Origin: Pseudobdellovibrionaceae bacterium
Lineage (GTDB): Bacteria > Bdellovibrionota > Bdellovibrionia > Bdellovibrionales > UBA1609
Length of the DNA stretch: 49,875 nt
Assembly (NCBI GenBank): GCA_020635055.1
Contig: JACKAN010000019.1
Coordinates: 1-49,875, forward strand
Direction: 5' to 3'
The notes under the pieces were generated by a model, which was given only the letters and a program-made list of their open reading frames with translations, made no database searches and was not told where the DNA came from. This document shows, piece after piece, positions 32,872 to 43,400 of this stretch. Position 1 is the stretch's first letter. The number at the start of each line of letters is the position of its first letter. The translations under genes and the position numbers were made by a program.

Positions 32872-33413
32872 AATACAGTGAACTCGCCTCACGCTATGCC
32901 TCTGCACTTTACGAGCTAGCCGGAGAAACAAAATCACAGGATCTAGTTTTTTCGGAAGTTAGAGAGCTTAACAAAATATTTTCTATAAAAGAAATCTTTG
33001 ATTATATGAGTTCACCTGTTGTGCAGCCCTCAGAGAAAAGGGAGATCTTAAAAAAAGCTTTCAATAATAATGGCGTAAGCGAAGGGACTCAAAATTTTGT
33101 GCTAACATTAGCTAAAAAGGGTCGATTATCTATTTTTTCTGAAGTCGTCATTGCATTTCAAAGTAAAAACGATGAGGTCAATGGCGTCAGAAGAGGTGAG
33201 GTCACTTCTTCAAATGTACTGGCTCCAGAAGAGAGAGCCGAGCTTACAAAAACTGTTGAAAAAGTGACAGGGAAAAAAGTTATTTTGTCTTACGAAGAAA
33301 ACCCAGATTTAATTGGTGGACTAATTGCTAAAGTGGGAAGTTATACTTTTGACGATACACTCACCAGTCATTTGAGAAGATTACAAGAAGATATAAAGAG
33401 GAGAGCACACTAA
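32868..33413 (+). CDS. atpH: F-type ATP synthase subunit delta
   Basis: Delta joins the top of F1 to the b-type stalk. The 181-residue protein has the family start (YSELASRYASALYELA) and the C-terminal block (KVTGKKVILSYEENPDLIGGLIAKVGSYTFDDTL), which is diagnostic. It overlaps atpF by 4 bases, and atpA follows with no gap. Confidence 0.95.
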   Translation: MKYSELASRYASALYELAGETKSQDLVFSEVRELNKIFSIKEIFDYMSSPVVQPSEKREILKKAFNNNGVSEGTQNFVLTLAKKGRLSIFSEVVIAFQSKNDEVNGVRRGEVTSSNVLAPEERAELTKTVEKVTGKKVILSYEENPDLIGGLIAKVGSYTFDDTLTSHLRRLQEDIKRRAH

Positions 33414-34943
33414 ATGGAACTATCGATACGTGCGGACGAAATCAGTCGTGTACTAAAAGAACAGATTAAAAATTACAATAAGAACATTGAAGTGAGTGAA
33501 ACCGGAAGTGTTTTGAGTGTGGGTGATGGTGTGGCTCGCATTTTCGGCTTAGAAAACGCAATGGCTGGTGAGCTGGTTGAATTTCCAGGTGATGTTTACG
33601 GCATGGTTTTAAATTTAGAGCAAGACAGTGTGGGTGTGGTTATTTTTGGTGAAGATAAAAATATCAAAGAAGGCGACACAGTAAAAAGAACCAAAAGAAT
33701 TGTTGAAGTTCCCGTGGGCGAGGGCTTATTAGGTCGCGTAGTGGACGTTCTTGGAAACCCAGTAGATGGAAAGGGCCCTATTGTAAGTAGCGAAACACGA
33801 ATCGTTGATATTAAAGCGCCTGGAATTATGGCAAGAAAGCCCGTTGAAGAGCCACTTCAAACAGGTTTAAAAGCTATTGATTCCATGATTCCCATTGGCA
33901 GAGGCCAACGTGAGTTGATTATTGGCGACAGACAAACTGGAAAAACGGCAATTGCCATTGATACTATCATCAATCAAAAAAATACAGATGTTCATTGTTT
34001 TTATGTAGCCATTGGACAGAAAAAATCTACGGTGGCTCAGGTGGTTGAAAAACTAAGAAAAGCAGGGGCTATGGATTATACAACTGTAATTATAGCTACA
34101 GCCTCTGATCCAGCACCTATGCAGTTTTTAGCTCCCTTTTCTGGTTGCGCAATGGCCGAGTGGTTCAGAGACAACGGAAAACATGCTCTAATTGTATACG
34201 ACGATTTAACAAAACAAGCACAAGCCTACAGACAAATGTCATTATTGCTAAGAAGACCTCCTGGACGAGAAGCCTTTCCTGGGGACGTATTTTATTTACA
34301 CTCTCGCTTACTCGAACGCGCATCTAAATTGGACGAGCACTTAGGTGGTGGATCATTAACGGCACTTCCAATTATTGAAACCCAAGCGGGTGATATTTCT
34401 GCATACATTCCAACAAACGTGATTTCGATTACAGATGGGCAGATCTTTTTAGAAACAGATTTGTTTAATAAAGGTATTCGTCCAGCCATCAGTGTTGGTA
34501 AATCTGTTTCGCGTGTGGGTGGTGCAGCTCAAATTAAAGCGATGAAACAAGTTGCTGGAACGATGAAATTAGAATTGGCTCAGTTTAGAGAACTTGAAGC
34601 CTTTTCTGCATTTGCCTCTGATTTAGATAAAGCCACCAGAGCACAGTTAGATAGGGGAATTCGCCTTGTTGAAATTTTGAAACAAGGACAATATTCCCCC
34701 TTTAAGGTAGAATCTCAAATTTGTATGATTTGGGCGGCAACCCATGGTTACTTAGACACAGTGCCGGTTGTGGATATTAAAAGATGGGAAATCGAATTTC
34801 TTGATTTTGTTAATCAAAAATACAGCTCATTGTTAAATCTAATTACAGAACATAAAGCTATGAAAGACGAAGTTAAAACCGCTATCAAAGAGGCCTGTGA
34901 AGAATTTAAAGCCATCTTTAAGCCGACGGCTGAGGTTAACTAA
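33414..34943 (+). CDS. atpA: F-type ATP synthase subunit alpha
   Basis: Regulatory nucleotide-binding subunit of the F1 hexamer. 509 residues with Walker A GDRQTGKTAIA near residue 170, ALIVYDDLTKQAQAYRQMSLLLRRPPGREA near 260-290, and the ATPase alpha/beta signature region PAISVGKSVSRVGGAAQ near residue 365. Length and order are normal. The ATG follows the atpH stop directly. Confidence 0.98.
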   Translation: MELSIRADEISRVLKEQIKNYNKNIEVSETGSVLSVGDGVARIFGLENAMAGELVEFPGDVYGMVLNLEQDSVGVVIFGEDKNIKEGDTVKRTKRIVEVPVGEGLLGRVVDVLGNPVDGKGPIVSSETRIVDIKAPGIMARKPVEEPLQTGLKAIDSMIPIGRGQRELIIGDRQTGKTAIAIDTIINQKNTDVHCFYVAIGQKKSTVAQVVEKLRKAGAMDYTTVIIATASDPAPMQFLAPFSGCAMAEWFRDNGKHALIVYDDLTKQAQAYRQMSLLLRRPPGREAFPGDVFYLHSRLLERASKLDEHLGGGSLTALPIIETQAGDISAYIPTNVISITDGQIFLETDLFNKGIRPAISVGKSVSRVGGAAQIKAMKQVAGTMKLELAQFRELEAFSAFASDLDKATRAQLDRGIRLVEILKQGQYSPFKVESQICMIWAATHGYLDTVPVVDIKRWEIEFLDFVNQKYSSLLNLITEHKAMKDEVKTAIKEACEEFKAIFKPTAEVN

Positions 34944-34946
34944 GTT

Positions 34947-35828
34947 ATGAGTTTAAAAGAGATACGTGGACGTATTGCCAGTGTTAAAAACACTCAGCAG
35001 ATAACAAAAGCCATGAAAATGGTTTCTGCGGCTAAGTTACGTCGTGCTCAAGATAATATTATAAATCTTAGGCCTTATGCTAAAGGGGTTTTAGGATTAA
35101 TTGCTGACATTGCAGCGACTCATAGGGTGAATCACCCCTTGTTACATTTAAAAACAAATCCACAAAAAATATTGGTAGTGGTGATTACAAGTGATAGGGG
35201 TTTGTGCGGTAGTTTTAACGCATCAGTTTCAAAATATGTAGAAAACTATTACAAAGAAAACAAAGATAAATATGAGCAACTTGATTTCTTGTATGTTGGT
35301 AGAAAAGGTTTTGATTATTTAAAGAATCGTGGGTTTCCTAAACCAGTAGACGTAATATTAAATTTGGCCAGAGAAATTTCTTATACATTAGCAGCTAATG
35401 TTGCAGAAAGATTAATGACCGCATTTACCAGCGGTGGTTATGATGAAGTTCGCTTTGTTTATAATGAATTTAAATCAGCGATTTCACAAAATAGAGAAAC
35501 AGAAACTTTATTGCCCATAGACATGAGCCAATCAAGTTTAATCAATCAAAATGAACAGAAATTCTCTAAAGATCTTATTTTTGAACCCTCACCAGAGGAA
35601 ATAGTCGAAGATCTATTACATAAGCACTTTGCCGTTCAGGTGTATCGAATTATGTGTGAGTCGGTTGCCGGCGAACATGCCGCCCGCATGACGGCAATGG
35701 AAAATGCAACTAATAATGCTGTTGAAATGGTTAACAATTTAACTTTGAAATATAACAAGCTTAGACAGGCCGCTATTACTACAGAACTTATGGAAATATC
35801 TAGTGGCGCTGAGGCACTTAAAGGTTAG
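34947..35828 (+). CDS. atpG: F-type ATP synthase subunit gamma
   Basis: The central rotor shaft of F1. The 293-residue protein begins with the conserved LKEIRGRIASVKNTQQITKAMKMVSAAKLRRAQ and ends with the family signature RMTAMENATNNAVEMVNNLTLKYNKLRQAAITTELMEISSGAEAL, which form the coiled coil inside the hexamer. TSDRGLCGSFNA marks the central domain. It starts 3 bases after atpA. Confidence 0.98.
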   Translation: MSLKEIRGRIASVKNTQQITKAMKMVSAAKLRRAQDNIINLRPYAKGVLGLIADIAATHRVNHPLLHLKTNPQKILVVVITSDRGLCGSFNASVSKYVENYYKENKDKYEQLDFLYVGRKGFDYLKNRGFPKPVDVILNLAREISYTLAANVAERLMTAFTSGGYDEVRFVYNEFKSAISQNRETETLLPIDMSQSSLINQNEQKFSKDLIFEPSPEEIVEDLLHKHFAVQVYRIMCESVAGEHAARMTAMENATNNAVEMVNNLTLKYNKLRQAAITTELMEISSGAEALKG

Positions 35829-35843
35829 CAAGGGAGTAATTCA

Positions 35844-37244
35844 ATGCAAATGGGTACAATTAAACAAGTTATGGGTCCGGTAGTGGATGTGGAATTTTTA
35901 ACAGGCGAATTGCCACCAATACTTAATGCTTTAACGGCTTCAAATCCAAGTATTAATGATAAAGTAGACAACTTAACTTTAGAGGTAGCTCAACATTTGG
36001 GAGATCGAGTTGTTAGAACAATAGCTATGGATGGGACAGAAGGCCTAACCCGAGGACAATCCGTTAAAGACACTGGGACAATGATAACAACTCCTGTGGG
36101 TGAATCTTGTTTGGGAAGAATTATGAATGTCGTGGGTGAAGCCATTGATGGAAAAGGTGAAATTAAATTTAAAGAAAAGTGGCCCATCCATAGAGAAGCA
36201 CCAAAATTTGAAGACCAGTCTACAGAAGCCGAAATGCTAATGACGGGTATTAAAGTTGTGGATCTTCTTGCCCCCTATGCTAAAGGTGGAAAAATCGGTT
36301 TGTTTGGAGGAGCTGGCGTAGGGAAAACAGTTTTGATTCAAGAGCTTATTCGCAATATTGCCACTGAACATGGAGGTTATTCTGTATTTGGTGGAGTGGG
36401 TGAAAGAACTCGTGAAGGTAATGATTTGTATAGAGAAATGTCAGAGTCTGGAGTTATTAATAAAACATCACTTGTTTTTGGACAAATGAATGAGCCTCCA
36501 GGAGCAAGAGCTAGAGTGGCTTTGACTGCCTTGACTCAAGCCGAATACTTTCGTGATACAGAAGGTAAAGATGTACTGTTGTTTGTAGATAACATATTCC
36601 GTTTTACACAGGCAGGAGCAGAAGTATCCGCTTTATTGGGTCGTATTCCTTCTGCTGTGGGTTATCAACCTACACTTGGAACAGAAATGGGAACTCTACA
36701 AGAGAGAATTACCTCCACTAGCAAAGGGTCAATCACTTCTGTTCAAGCTGTTTACGTTCCTGCGGATGATTATACTGATCCTGCACCGGCAACCACATTT
36801 ACTCACTTAGATGCCACTACCAATTTGGACCGTGAAATTGCTGCAAAGGGTATTTATCCTGCAGTGAATCCACTGTCTTCGACTTCTCGTATTTTGGATG
36901 CTGATGTAGTTGGTGAAGAACACTACAGGACAGCTCGTGATGTCCAGTCCTTACTGCAAAGATACAAAGAACTTCAAGACATCATTGCTATTCTAGGTAT
37001 GGATGAATTGAGTGAAGCTGATAAAATGGTTGTGCATCGTGCACGTAGAATAGAAAGATTTTTATCACAACCCTTCTTTGTGGCAGAGCAGTTTACAGGC
37101 ATGCAAGGAAAGTACGTTGATATTAAAGACACAGTGAGAGGCTTTAGAGAAATTCTTGACGGTAAACACGACAGCCTACCAGAACAAGCTTTTTATCTTG
37201 TAGGAACAATTGAAGAAGCACAGGCGAAAGCAAAAGGAATGTAA
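35844..37244 (+). CDS. atpD: F-type ATP synthase subunit beta
   Basis: Catalytic subunit of F1. 466 residues with Walker A GGAGVGKTVLIQELI near residue 153, the catalytic-glutamate segment GVGERTREGNDLY near residue 185, LLFVDNIFRFTQAGAEVSALLGR near residue 240, and the signature PAVNPLSSTSR near residue 340. An AAGGGAG ribosome binding site precedes the ATG. Normal in every visible respect. Confidence 0.98.
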   Translation: MQMGTIKQVMGPVVDVEFLTGELPPILNALTASNPSINDKVDNLTLEVAQHLGDRVVRTIAMDGTEGLTRGQSVKDTGTMITTPVGESCLGRIMNVVGEAIDGKGEIKFKEKWPIHREAPKFEDQSTEAEMLMTGIKVVDLLAPYAKGGKIGLFGGAGVGKTVLIQELIRNIATEHGGYSVFGGVGERTREGNDLYREMSESGVINKTSLVFGQMNEPPGARARVALTALTQAEYFRDTEGKDVLLFVDNIFRFTQAGAEVSALLGRIPSAVGYQPTLGTEMGTLQERITSTSKGSITSVQAVYVPADDYTDPAPATTFTHLDATTNLDREIAAKGIYPAVNPLSSTSRILDADVVGEEHYRTARDVQSLLQRYKELQDIIAILGMDELSEADKMVVHRARRIERFLSQPFFVAEQFTGMQGKYVDIKDTVRGFREILDGKHDSLPEQAFYLVGTIEEAQAKAKGM

Positions 37245-37246
37245 TC

Positions 37247-37657
37247 GTGTTATTTACACTTGTTACACCAGAAAAAAAAATTATAACGGAAATGGAAGTC
37301 GATGAGATTTTGGCTCCAGGTAGTAAAGGTCAATTGGACATACTTCCTGGCCACTCTCCCCTAGTTACAACATTAGCTACTGGGATTTTAAAGTATAAAC
37401 AAAAGGGACAGAGTAAATACAATCCTATTTCTTTAAGTTGGGGCTATCTTGAAGTAACTCCTCAGGGGGTTAGTGTTCTTGCGGAAACTGCGGAAACCCC
37501 TGAAGAGTTAGAAAAGGAACGAGCAGAAGAGGCACTTGCTAGAGCTCAAATTAAGCTAAAAGAGGGTTTAACTGTTGGTGATATTATGAAATATCAGAGA
37601 AAAAAACAGAGAGCCCAATCAAGACTGGAATTAATCAAGAGTTATAGTAAAAATTAA
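37247..37657 (+). CDS. atpC: F-type ATP synthase subunit epsilon
   Basis: The last gene of the operon; epsilon couples rotor to c-ring and can inhibit ATP hydrolysis. The 136-residue protein has the beta-sandwich start (LFTLVTPEKKIITEMEVDEILAPGSKGQLDILPGHSPLVTTLATG) and a C-terminal helical hairpin (EELEKERAEEALARAQIKL). The GTG lies 2 bases after the atpD stop. Its stop codon overlaps that of the convergent hexosaminidase gene, and the two proteins end in the same five residues. Confidence 0.95.
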   Translation: MLFTLVTPEKKIITEMEVDEILAPGSKGQLDILPGHSPLVTTLATGILKYKQKGQSKYNPISLSWGYLEVTPQGVSVLAETAETPEELEKERAEEALARAQIKLKEGLTVGDIMKYQRKKQRAQSRLELIKSYSKN

Positions 37658-37671
37658 TTTTTGCTGTAGCT
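37640..37671. terminator. Inverted repeat over the shared stop codons of atpC and nagZ
   Basis: Two 16-base arms (37640-37655 and 37656-37671) meet with no spacer; 12 Watson-Crick pairs and 4 G-U pairs are possible in plus-strand RNA, and no mismatch remains. A TTCTTTT run follows. It probably terminates atpC transcription, with a few central pairs opening to form a loop. On the minus strand the four G-U positions become A-C mismatches, so it is weaker for nagZ. Confidence 0.6.
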
Positions 37672-39384
37672 TCTTTTAACTCTACTTTTTTTGCCGTCGA
37701 GGGTAGCTGGCAACCTTAAATTTGTCCGAATAAGTTTTTCGGCTATCCATCCCCCAGAATTATAATTTTTAGAATTAATATCAATAATCATCGGATATAA
37801 ATGTCTTTGTAAAACTTGACCCGGATGAGTGCTATTCACAACTAGAATTCTTTTTTTAATTTCTGTTGGTAAGAGGTTGAGCATTTTTGCTGTTCCATTA
37901 CCCGTTATGTAAAAAACTCCGAGGGAATCTTTATTCCTAGTCATCGCATTTAAAACCGGGCTTGGAGACTTAGGGGAAAGAGAATAAAAAAGAGTTTTTC
38001 TATTTATTTTCTTTTTAAAATTACTATAAAAACGATAGTCACCAGAGAAAACTAAAATATTTTGGCCTAAATCCATAGTTCGAGGATTTTGAGAATTCAG
38101 GTAAAAATATTTATCAATATTACTTTTTACTACCTGATTAGAGATTTTTTTAAGCTTTCTTAAATTATCTTTCAATTGTGCTAGAAAGATCTTTGGCTGC
38201 ACTTTAAATAAATCATTATTTTTGTGAGTAAACTTTGAGTAAAGTATTCTTTTAAGACTCATGTTTAAACGCTCTTCACTGATTCTTTTTTCTTTTACGG
38301 CTTTAAGAACGGCCTTGTATGCTAGTTTTTGATTTTTTTTAGTCCAGGCCACCATTATCATGTCATTTCCGGCCTCAATGGCCCTAACGGCTCTTTCTCC
38401 TATTGAAGGAATAATTGTGGCCCCATGCATTTCGATGTCATCTGTGATTACTAATCCATTGTAGTTAAGTCTTTCACGCAATAATCCGTTTATAAGTTTA
38501 CTGGAAAAAGTGGCCGGTAACCCGGAACTATCAATATTTGGAAAAGCAATATGGGCAACCATTATGGCGCCGGGAAAAGTTCCATGGGAAAAGTGAGCAA
38601 AGGGCACTAAGTCTGTTTGCATAAGCTCATCTTCTGTTTTTAGTTTTTGAGGAAATGCCACATGGCTATCCTTTATAGCTCCTCCATGACCTGGGAAATG
38701 TTTTAAAGTAGGAAGAACTCCTGAATCTTCTAAACCATCAGCAAATTTTTGCCCCATAACTTTAACTTGATGAGGGTCCTTTCCAAAAGATCGACTACCA
38801 ATAAAGTTAGTAAAAGTAGGATCAGAAATATCGACAACGGGAGCCAGATTCATATTGAAGCCCAAAAGAGAAAGCACTCTCCCAGTTGCTTGTCCCGTAT
38901 CTCTTGCTAATGAAGGATTTTCTGTGGAACCAATAGCCAAAGCGGATGGAGAGTTGGGTCGAGTTTTTATACGAGAAACCACTCCCCCCTCTTGATCGAT
39001 CATGATTAACATAGGAAGGCCAGTGTTTTTTAAACTAATATCTTGGGCTGCGCTATTCAGTTTGGCAATCTGCCATGGATTTAAGATGTTTCTCTGAAAA
39101 GCAATGATAGCTCCTGGACTTAGGCTATTTAAAACTCTATCTAAGTGTTGATTAATTTTAGTCCCCGAATACCCAAAGATAAAAAGCTGACCAATCTTTT
39201 TTTCAAGACTCATTTTTGCTATAAAATTTTCGACATCTTCTTCAATCGTTTTCTTATCTAAAAACAATTCCTTGGGGCTTAAATTTTGATTTTCAGATGG
39301 ACTTGCAAAAGAAACGGTGGCAGCAAACAAGACCAAAGCGTAAAAATTAGCAAAAAATCTGGTCCACATTAACTTTTTAGGCAA
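37654..39384 (-). CDS. nagZ: Secreted GH3 beta-N-acetylhexosaminidase (NagZ-like)
   Basis: A glycoside hydrolase family 3 enzyme expected to remove N-acetylglucosamine from muropeptides. Residues 1-27 form a signal peptide (cut near SFA-SPS). The catalytic domain has MIDQEGG (128-134), the KHFPGHG loop (228-234) with the Asp239-His241 dyad of NagZ enzymes, and the nucleophile region ITDDIEMHGA (Asp315/Asp316). At 576 residues it is longer than cytosolic E. coli NagZ (about 340) and carries a C-terminal domain of about 200 residues, like exported two-domain homologues. It is convergent with atpC, overlapping by 4 bases. Confidence 0.9.
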   Translation of the reverse strand: MPKKLMWTRFFANFYALVLFAATVSFASPSENQNLSPKELFLDKKTIEEDVENFIAKMSLEKKIGQLFIFGYSGTKINQHLDRVLNSLSPGAIIAFQRNILNPWQIAKLNSAAQDISLKNTGLPMLIMIDQEGGVVSRIKTRPNSPSALAIGSTENPSLARDTGQATGRVLSLLGFNMNLAPVVDISDPTFTNFIGSRSFGKDPHQVKVMGQKFADGLEDSGVLPTLKHFPGHGGAIKDSHVAFPQKLKTEDELMQTDLVPFAHFSHGTFPGAIMVAHIAFPNIDSSGLPATFSSKLINGLLRERLNYNGLVITDDIEMHGATIIPSIGERAVRAIEAGNDMIMVAWTKKNQKLAYKAVLKAVKEKRISEERLNMSLKRILYSKFTHKNNDLFKVQPKIFLAQLKDNLRKLKKISNQVVKSNIDKYFYLNSQNPRTMDLGQNILVFSGDYRFYSNFKKKINRKTLFYSLSPKSPSPVLNAMTRNKDSLGVFYITGNGTAKMLNLLPTEIKKRILVVNSTHPGQVLQRHLYPMIIDINSKNYNSGGWIAEKLIRTNLRLPATLDGKKSRVKRSYSKN

Positions 39385-39407
39385 GAATTTCTCCTAACTT
39401 TAGTAAG

Positions 39408-40484
39408 ATGTTATTTATGAATACAAAAGCTTCTCACCTACTTATCGGTTTACTTTTTCTGACTCTAAATGCTTTTTCTAATAGTGAAGATAAGAGCCCT
39501 GTTTCAACTGAGGGCCTGTTATTAACAGACGAAAGTCCACTAATGACTAGACCAAAAGACAGTGAAGACTCTATTTTTATAGAGGACAGCACCATTACAA
39601 TTGAAAACGACATGGATCTATCAACCGAAGTGGATCAGGTAACTAAAGAAGAGTCTAATGAGGTGCCTAAAGAAGATTTTGCAATTGAAGAGGATTTAAA
39701 ACTAAATCCAGAGACAGAAAAAAATTTAGAGTTAGCAGAAGATTTGCCGGCAGGGACTAAAGAAGAAGAGGCAATAGAGATTAAATCAGACGACTTGCCA
39801 GATACCATGGTCAATCAAACTGTGATTATTGAACCTTCCAATGCTGTTCGACTAGATTATGCCAACAAAAAACTGCAAATTATCCCCTATAGTGAACGAC
39901 GATTAAAGTGGGGTAGATTTATTGGTTTGTCTGTGGGTCAATCTAAACCAGAGGGCTTTGCATCGAACTTCCTAAACGATTCGTACTCTGAAATCTATGG
40001 TGATGATGAGGGTTTAGGTGTAGAAGTGAATATGAATTTCAAGAGAAACTTTGAAACACTTTCTACAGGTTTGGAGATAACTTTAGGCAATTATAAAAAG
40101 AACTCTGACGAAGATTTAATTGATTCTAGTTTAGAAGTCTCTTTTTGGAAGATGGGTGGGCAACTGGCGCTTGATAATATTTTTAGAGAACATGCCTATG
40201 TGGTTCCTTATATTTCTGGGGGAATTTACCAAATTCTATATAAAGAAGAACAAGCGGGTGTTAGTAATAATGGTTGGACTGAGGTCAGTCTGTATGGCTC
40301 TGGTGGTTTAATGTTTAATATTGATTGGCTGGACCCCCTTACTGCAAAAGAAGCCTATTTTGAATCTGGAATTGAGAACACATTTATTTTTGTAGAAGCT
40401 ACTTATTTTATGGAATCTAATAATGAAAGAGATCCCAATTTTTCGGGTTTAGATTTAAAAGCAGGATTTAAAGTAGAACTTTAA
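39408..40484 (+). CDS. Predicted outer-membrane beta-barrel protein with a long acidic N-terminal region
   Basis: No family recognised. An N-terminal hydrophobic signal (HLLIGLLFLTLNAFS) is followed by about 120 residues extremely rich in Asp and Glu, with few aromatics (about 27-150), probably disordered and exposed. From about residue 165 the pattern changes to alternating hydrophobic/polar strands with Gly and aromatic residues (RFIGLSVGQSK, SLEVSFWKMGGQLAL, VVPYISGGIYQ, TEVSLYGSGGLMF), ending in LKAGFKVEL. This suggests an eight-strand barrel. Either ATG (39408 or 39417) could be the start. It diverges from nagZ with only 23 bases between. Confidence 0.7.
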   Translation: MLFMNTKASHLLIGLLFLTLNAFSNSEDKSPVSTEGLLLTDESPLMTRPKDSEDSIFIEDSTITIENDMDLSTEVDQVTKEESNEVPKEDFAIEEDLKLNPETEKNLELAEDLPAGTKEEEAIEIKSDDLPDTMVNQTVIIEPSNAVRLDYANKKLQIIPYSERRLKWGRFIGLSVGQSKPEGFASNFLNDSYSEIYGDDEGLGVEVNMNFKRNFETLSTGLEITLGNYKKNSDEDLIDSSLEVSFWKMGGQLALDNIFREHAYVVPYISGGIYQILYKEEQAGVSNNGWTEVSLYGSGGLMFNIDWLDPLTAKEAYFESGIENTFIFVEATYFMESNNERDPNFSGLDLKAGFKVEL

Positions 40485-40499
40485 AATAGAATTATAAAT

Positions 40500-43400
40500 T
40501 TAAGTGGCTTGTGCCTTCAAAATTTGCAACTCTTCAAAAACTCTTGGCCATGTAATTTCTTTGATCCGTAAAATTAATCTACTGTCTGGAGAGAGATGGT
40601 ATTTCTTATTAGCCTTTTGACAAAGTTTTAAAACTTTCTCTATGGAAAGTGGATTTTTATCATAAAATGTTAAAGATATGCCTACACGACTCTGAGTTAA
40701 GTCCTTTACTTTTAAATCTTTACATTGTTTTTTAATTAACATGATACCCATCAAATTTACTAAGGGCTCTGGTAACTTTCCGAATTGATCATGGATTTCT
40801 TGCTCAAAACGATCGAGGTCCTCTTCAGAAGTAATATTAGATAGTGCTTTATAATAATTTAATCGAACGCGAATATCAGGGATATAGGTGTCAGGTATTA
40901 GAGCTGGAATTTTAATATTAATTTCTGGATCTACATCTTGATCATCTAAAGCCTCACCCTTTTGTTCTCTAATGGCGCTTTCCAATAACTCCATATACAT
41001 TTCATAACCAACAGCATTGATCTGTCCAGATTGTTCTTCACCCAACAAATCACCGGCCCCTCTTAATTCTAAATCGTGTTGAGCAATACGAATCCCGCTT
41101 CCCAAGGCAGTGTTTTCTTGAATGATTCGCAATCTCTCTTGGGCCTCTCCATCAATTTTTTTATTGCTTGGTACAATAAGATAACAGTAAGCTCTTTCTT
41201 TTCCTCTACCCACTCTGCCACGCAATTGATAAAGCTGACTTAGACCCAACTGATGAGCGTTATCTATAAACATTGTGTTGGCATTAGGAATGTCCATCCC
41301 AGACTCAATAATTGTGGTACACAACAAAACATCTATTTCTTTGTTAAAAAATGAAACCATTGTTTTTTCAAGTTGATGTTCTTCCATTTGTCCATGGCCG
41401 ATACCAATTCTAGCTTTCGGTAAAATTTCTCTTAATTCAGAAGCGATGGCCTCGATGCTTTGGACGCGATTATGCAAAAAGAAAACCTGTCCTCCCCTTT
41501 GTAATTCACTTTCTATGGCCTTGCGAATAATTTCTTTATCAAAACGGCAAATAAATGTTCTTGTAGGCAAGCGATCTACGGGGGCGGTATTAATTAAACT
41601 GAGATCGCGAATTCCCATTAAGGACATATTTAAAGTTCTAGGAATAGGTGTAGCCGACATTGTTAAAGTATCCACTACACTTTTTATTTGGCGAATTCTT
41701 TCTTTATGTTTTACTCCAAATTTTTGTTCTTCATCGATGATTAACAAGCCGAGGTTTTTGAATTCAACATCTTTACTTAGTAATCTGTGAGTCCCAATGA
41801 CAATGTCAACCTTACCTTCCTTGAGTTCCTCCAATGTTTTTTTAACTTTAGATCTTTCAACAAATCGATTCAGAGAGCGGATAGTCACGGGCCAATTTTT
41901 CATTCTATTGCTAAAGTTTTGAGTGTGTTGGAAACTTAAAATGGTTGTTGGAGCTATTAAACACACCTGTCGACCATCTTCAATACATTTAAAAGCAGCA
42001 CGAAGAGCCACTTCTGTTTTACCAAAGCCAACATCGCCACAAATTAAACGATCCATAGGTTTCGGACCCGTCATATCAGAAATCACATCACTGATGGCTT
42101 TATCTTGATCTAAAGTTTCTTCATAAGGAAAAGTATTTTCAAAAGCTATATAGTCGTTATCTGGATAACTGAATGAGGGTCGTTCTGACTGAGCACGAGC
42201 AGCATAAAGTTTAAGGAGCTCAGCGGCCATATCGCGCAAATGTTTTTTAACTTTAACTTTTGTTTTTTCCCAACCAGTTCCGCCCAGCTTATCTATTATC
42301 CTATGGCCCTGAGGACCTGAGAATTTTTGAATCTGGTGTATGCGATAGATGGGCAAGTAAAGCTTGTCTTTATCTTTATAAGATATTTGAACAAACTCAG
42401 ATTGAATTCCATCTATAGGCATTACTTTTAATCCTTCAAAAACTCCTACACCATGAAGCTTGTGAACAATTAAATCTCCAGTTTTAAGATCACTAAAATC
42501 AAATTGAAACGCTTTTTTCCCATCTTCAGCAACCTTGCTTACACGGCGTTTCCTGTGGCCAAGAAAATCATCGTCTCGGAAGAAAATTATTTTCTCACTA
42601 GGAAGTCGATAACTGTGCAAAAGTGGATAGGGCAAAAGATGTATATAATCCGAGTGCTGGTACTGAGCTTCGCGCCACTGAGTCCAGGTAAAAGTATTTT
42701 GCTCCACTTCTAAGGATTGAAATTGGCAAGTTTGCAATAAATGTTTGAGCTTGTCTCTTTGATGTCCCAATGGTGAGGCGACAAAAAAACTGTATCCGGC
42801 CTCTCGCCACTGATGGAATCTTTCTTTTAAATAAGAATTATAGGCTTCTTTGTCTCTAAATAAATTTTTACAGTTGTTTCTAAAATCTTCTAAGGAGTAA
42901 GAGTCGTAGATAACAGGCTCTTCGGTGATTTCTTCAGTACCACTTTGAATGAGAATGTTGTCAAAGTTAATTTTTTTAGACTCATCGGAAATAGATTCAT
43001 CCAAGCCTTCAAAACCCTCATACAAGTCTCTATAATGAATTCGTAGATAAAAATCAGGAAAAGCTTCGTAGTCCTGTTTTAACTGTGATAAAAAGTGATC
43101 GTAGTGAGTGGCCATTTCACTGGACTGACAAAGCCACAATTCAACAGGTTCCGAAAAATATTCTAAGGGATTATCTAGTTTTTCATAAAAACAAGGGAGC
43201 AAGAAATCTATTCCATGAAAGTACTTACCCTGTGCAAGTGAAGAGACAGTTTCTTGGGTGTCTATTTGCAGCCTTGCAGTTTCTGTTAATTTGGATTTAT
43301 AGGACTCTACAATTTGTTGACGTCGGTCCTCATCATAAATGATTTCTTTAGCTGGAATGATTCGAGCCCGTTGAATTTCTCGCAGTGAAAGCTGGGTATC

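Noticed and set aside
41446..41790. Plus-strand open frame within mfd
   Set aside because: Antisense shadow of the conserved Mfd motor domain.
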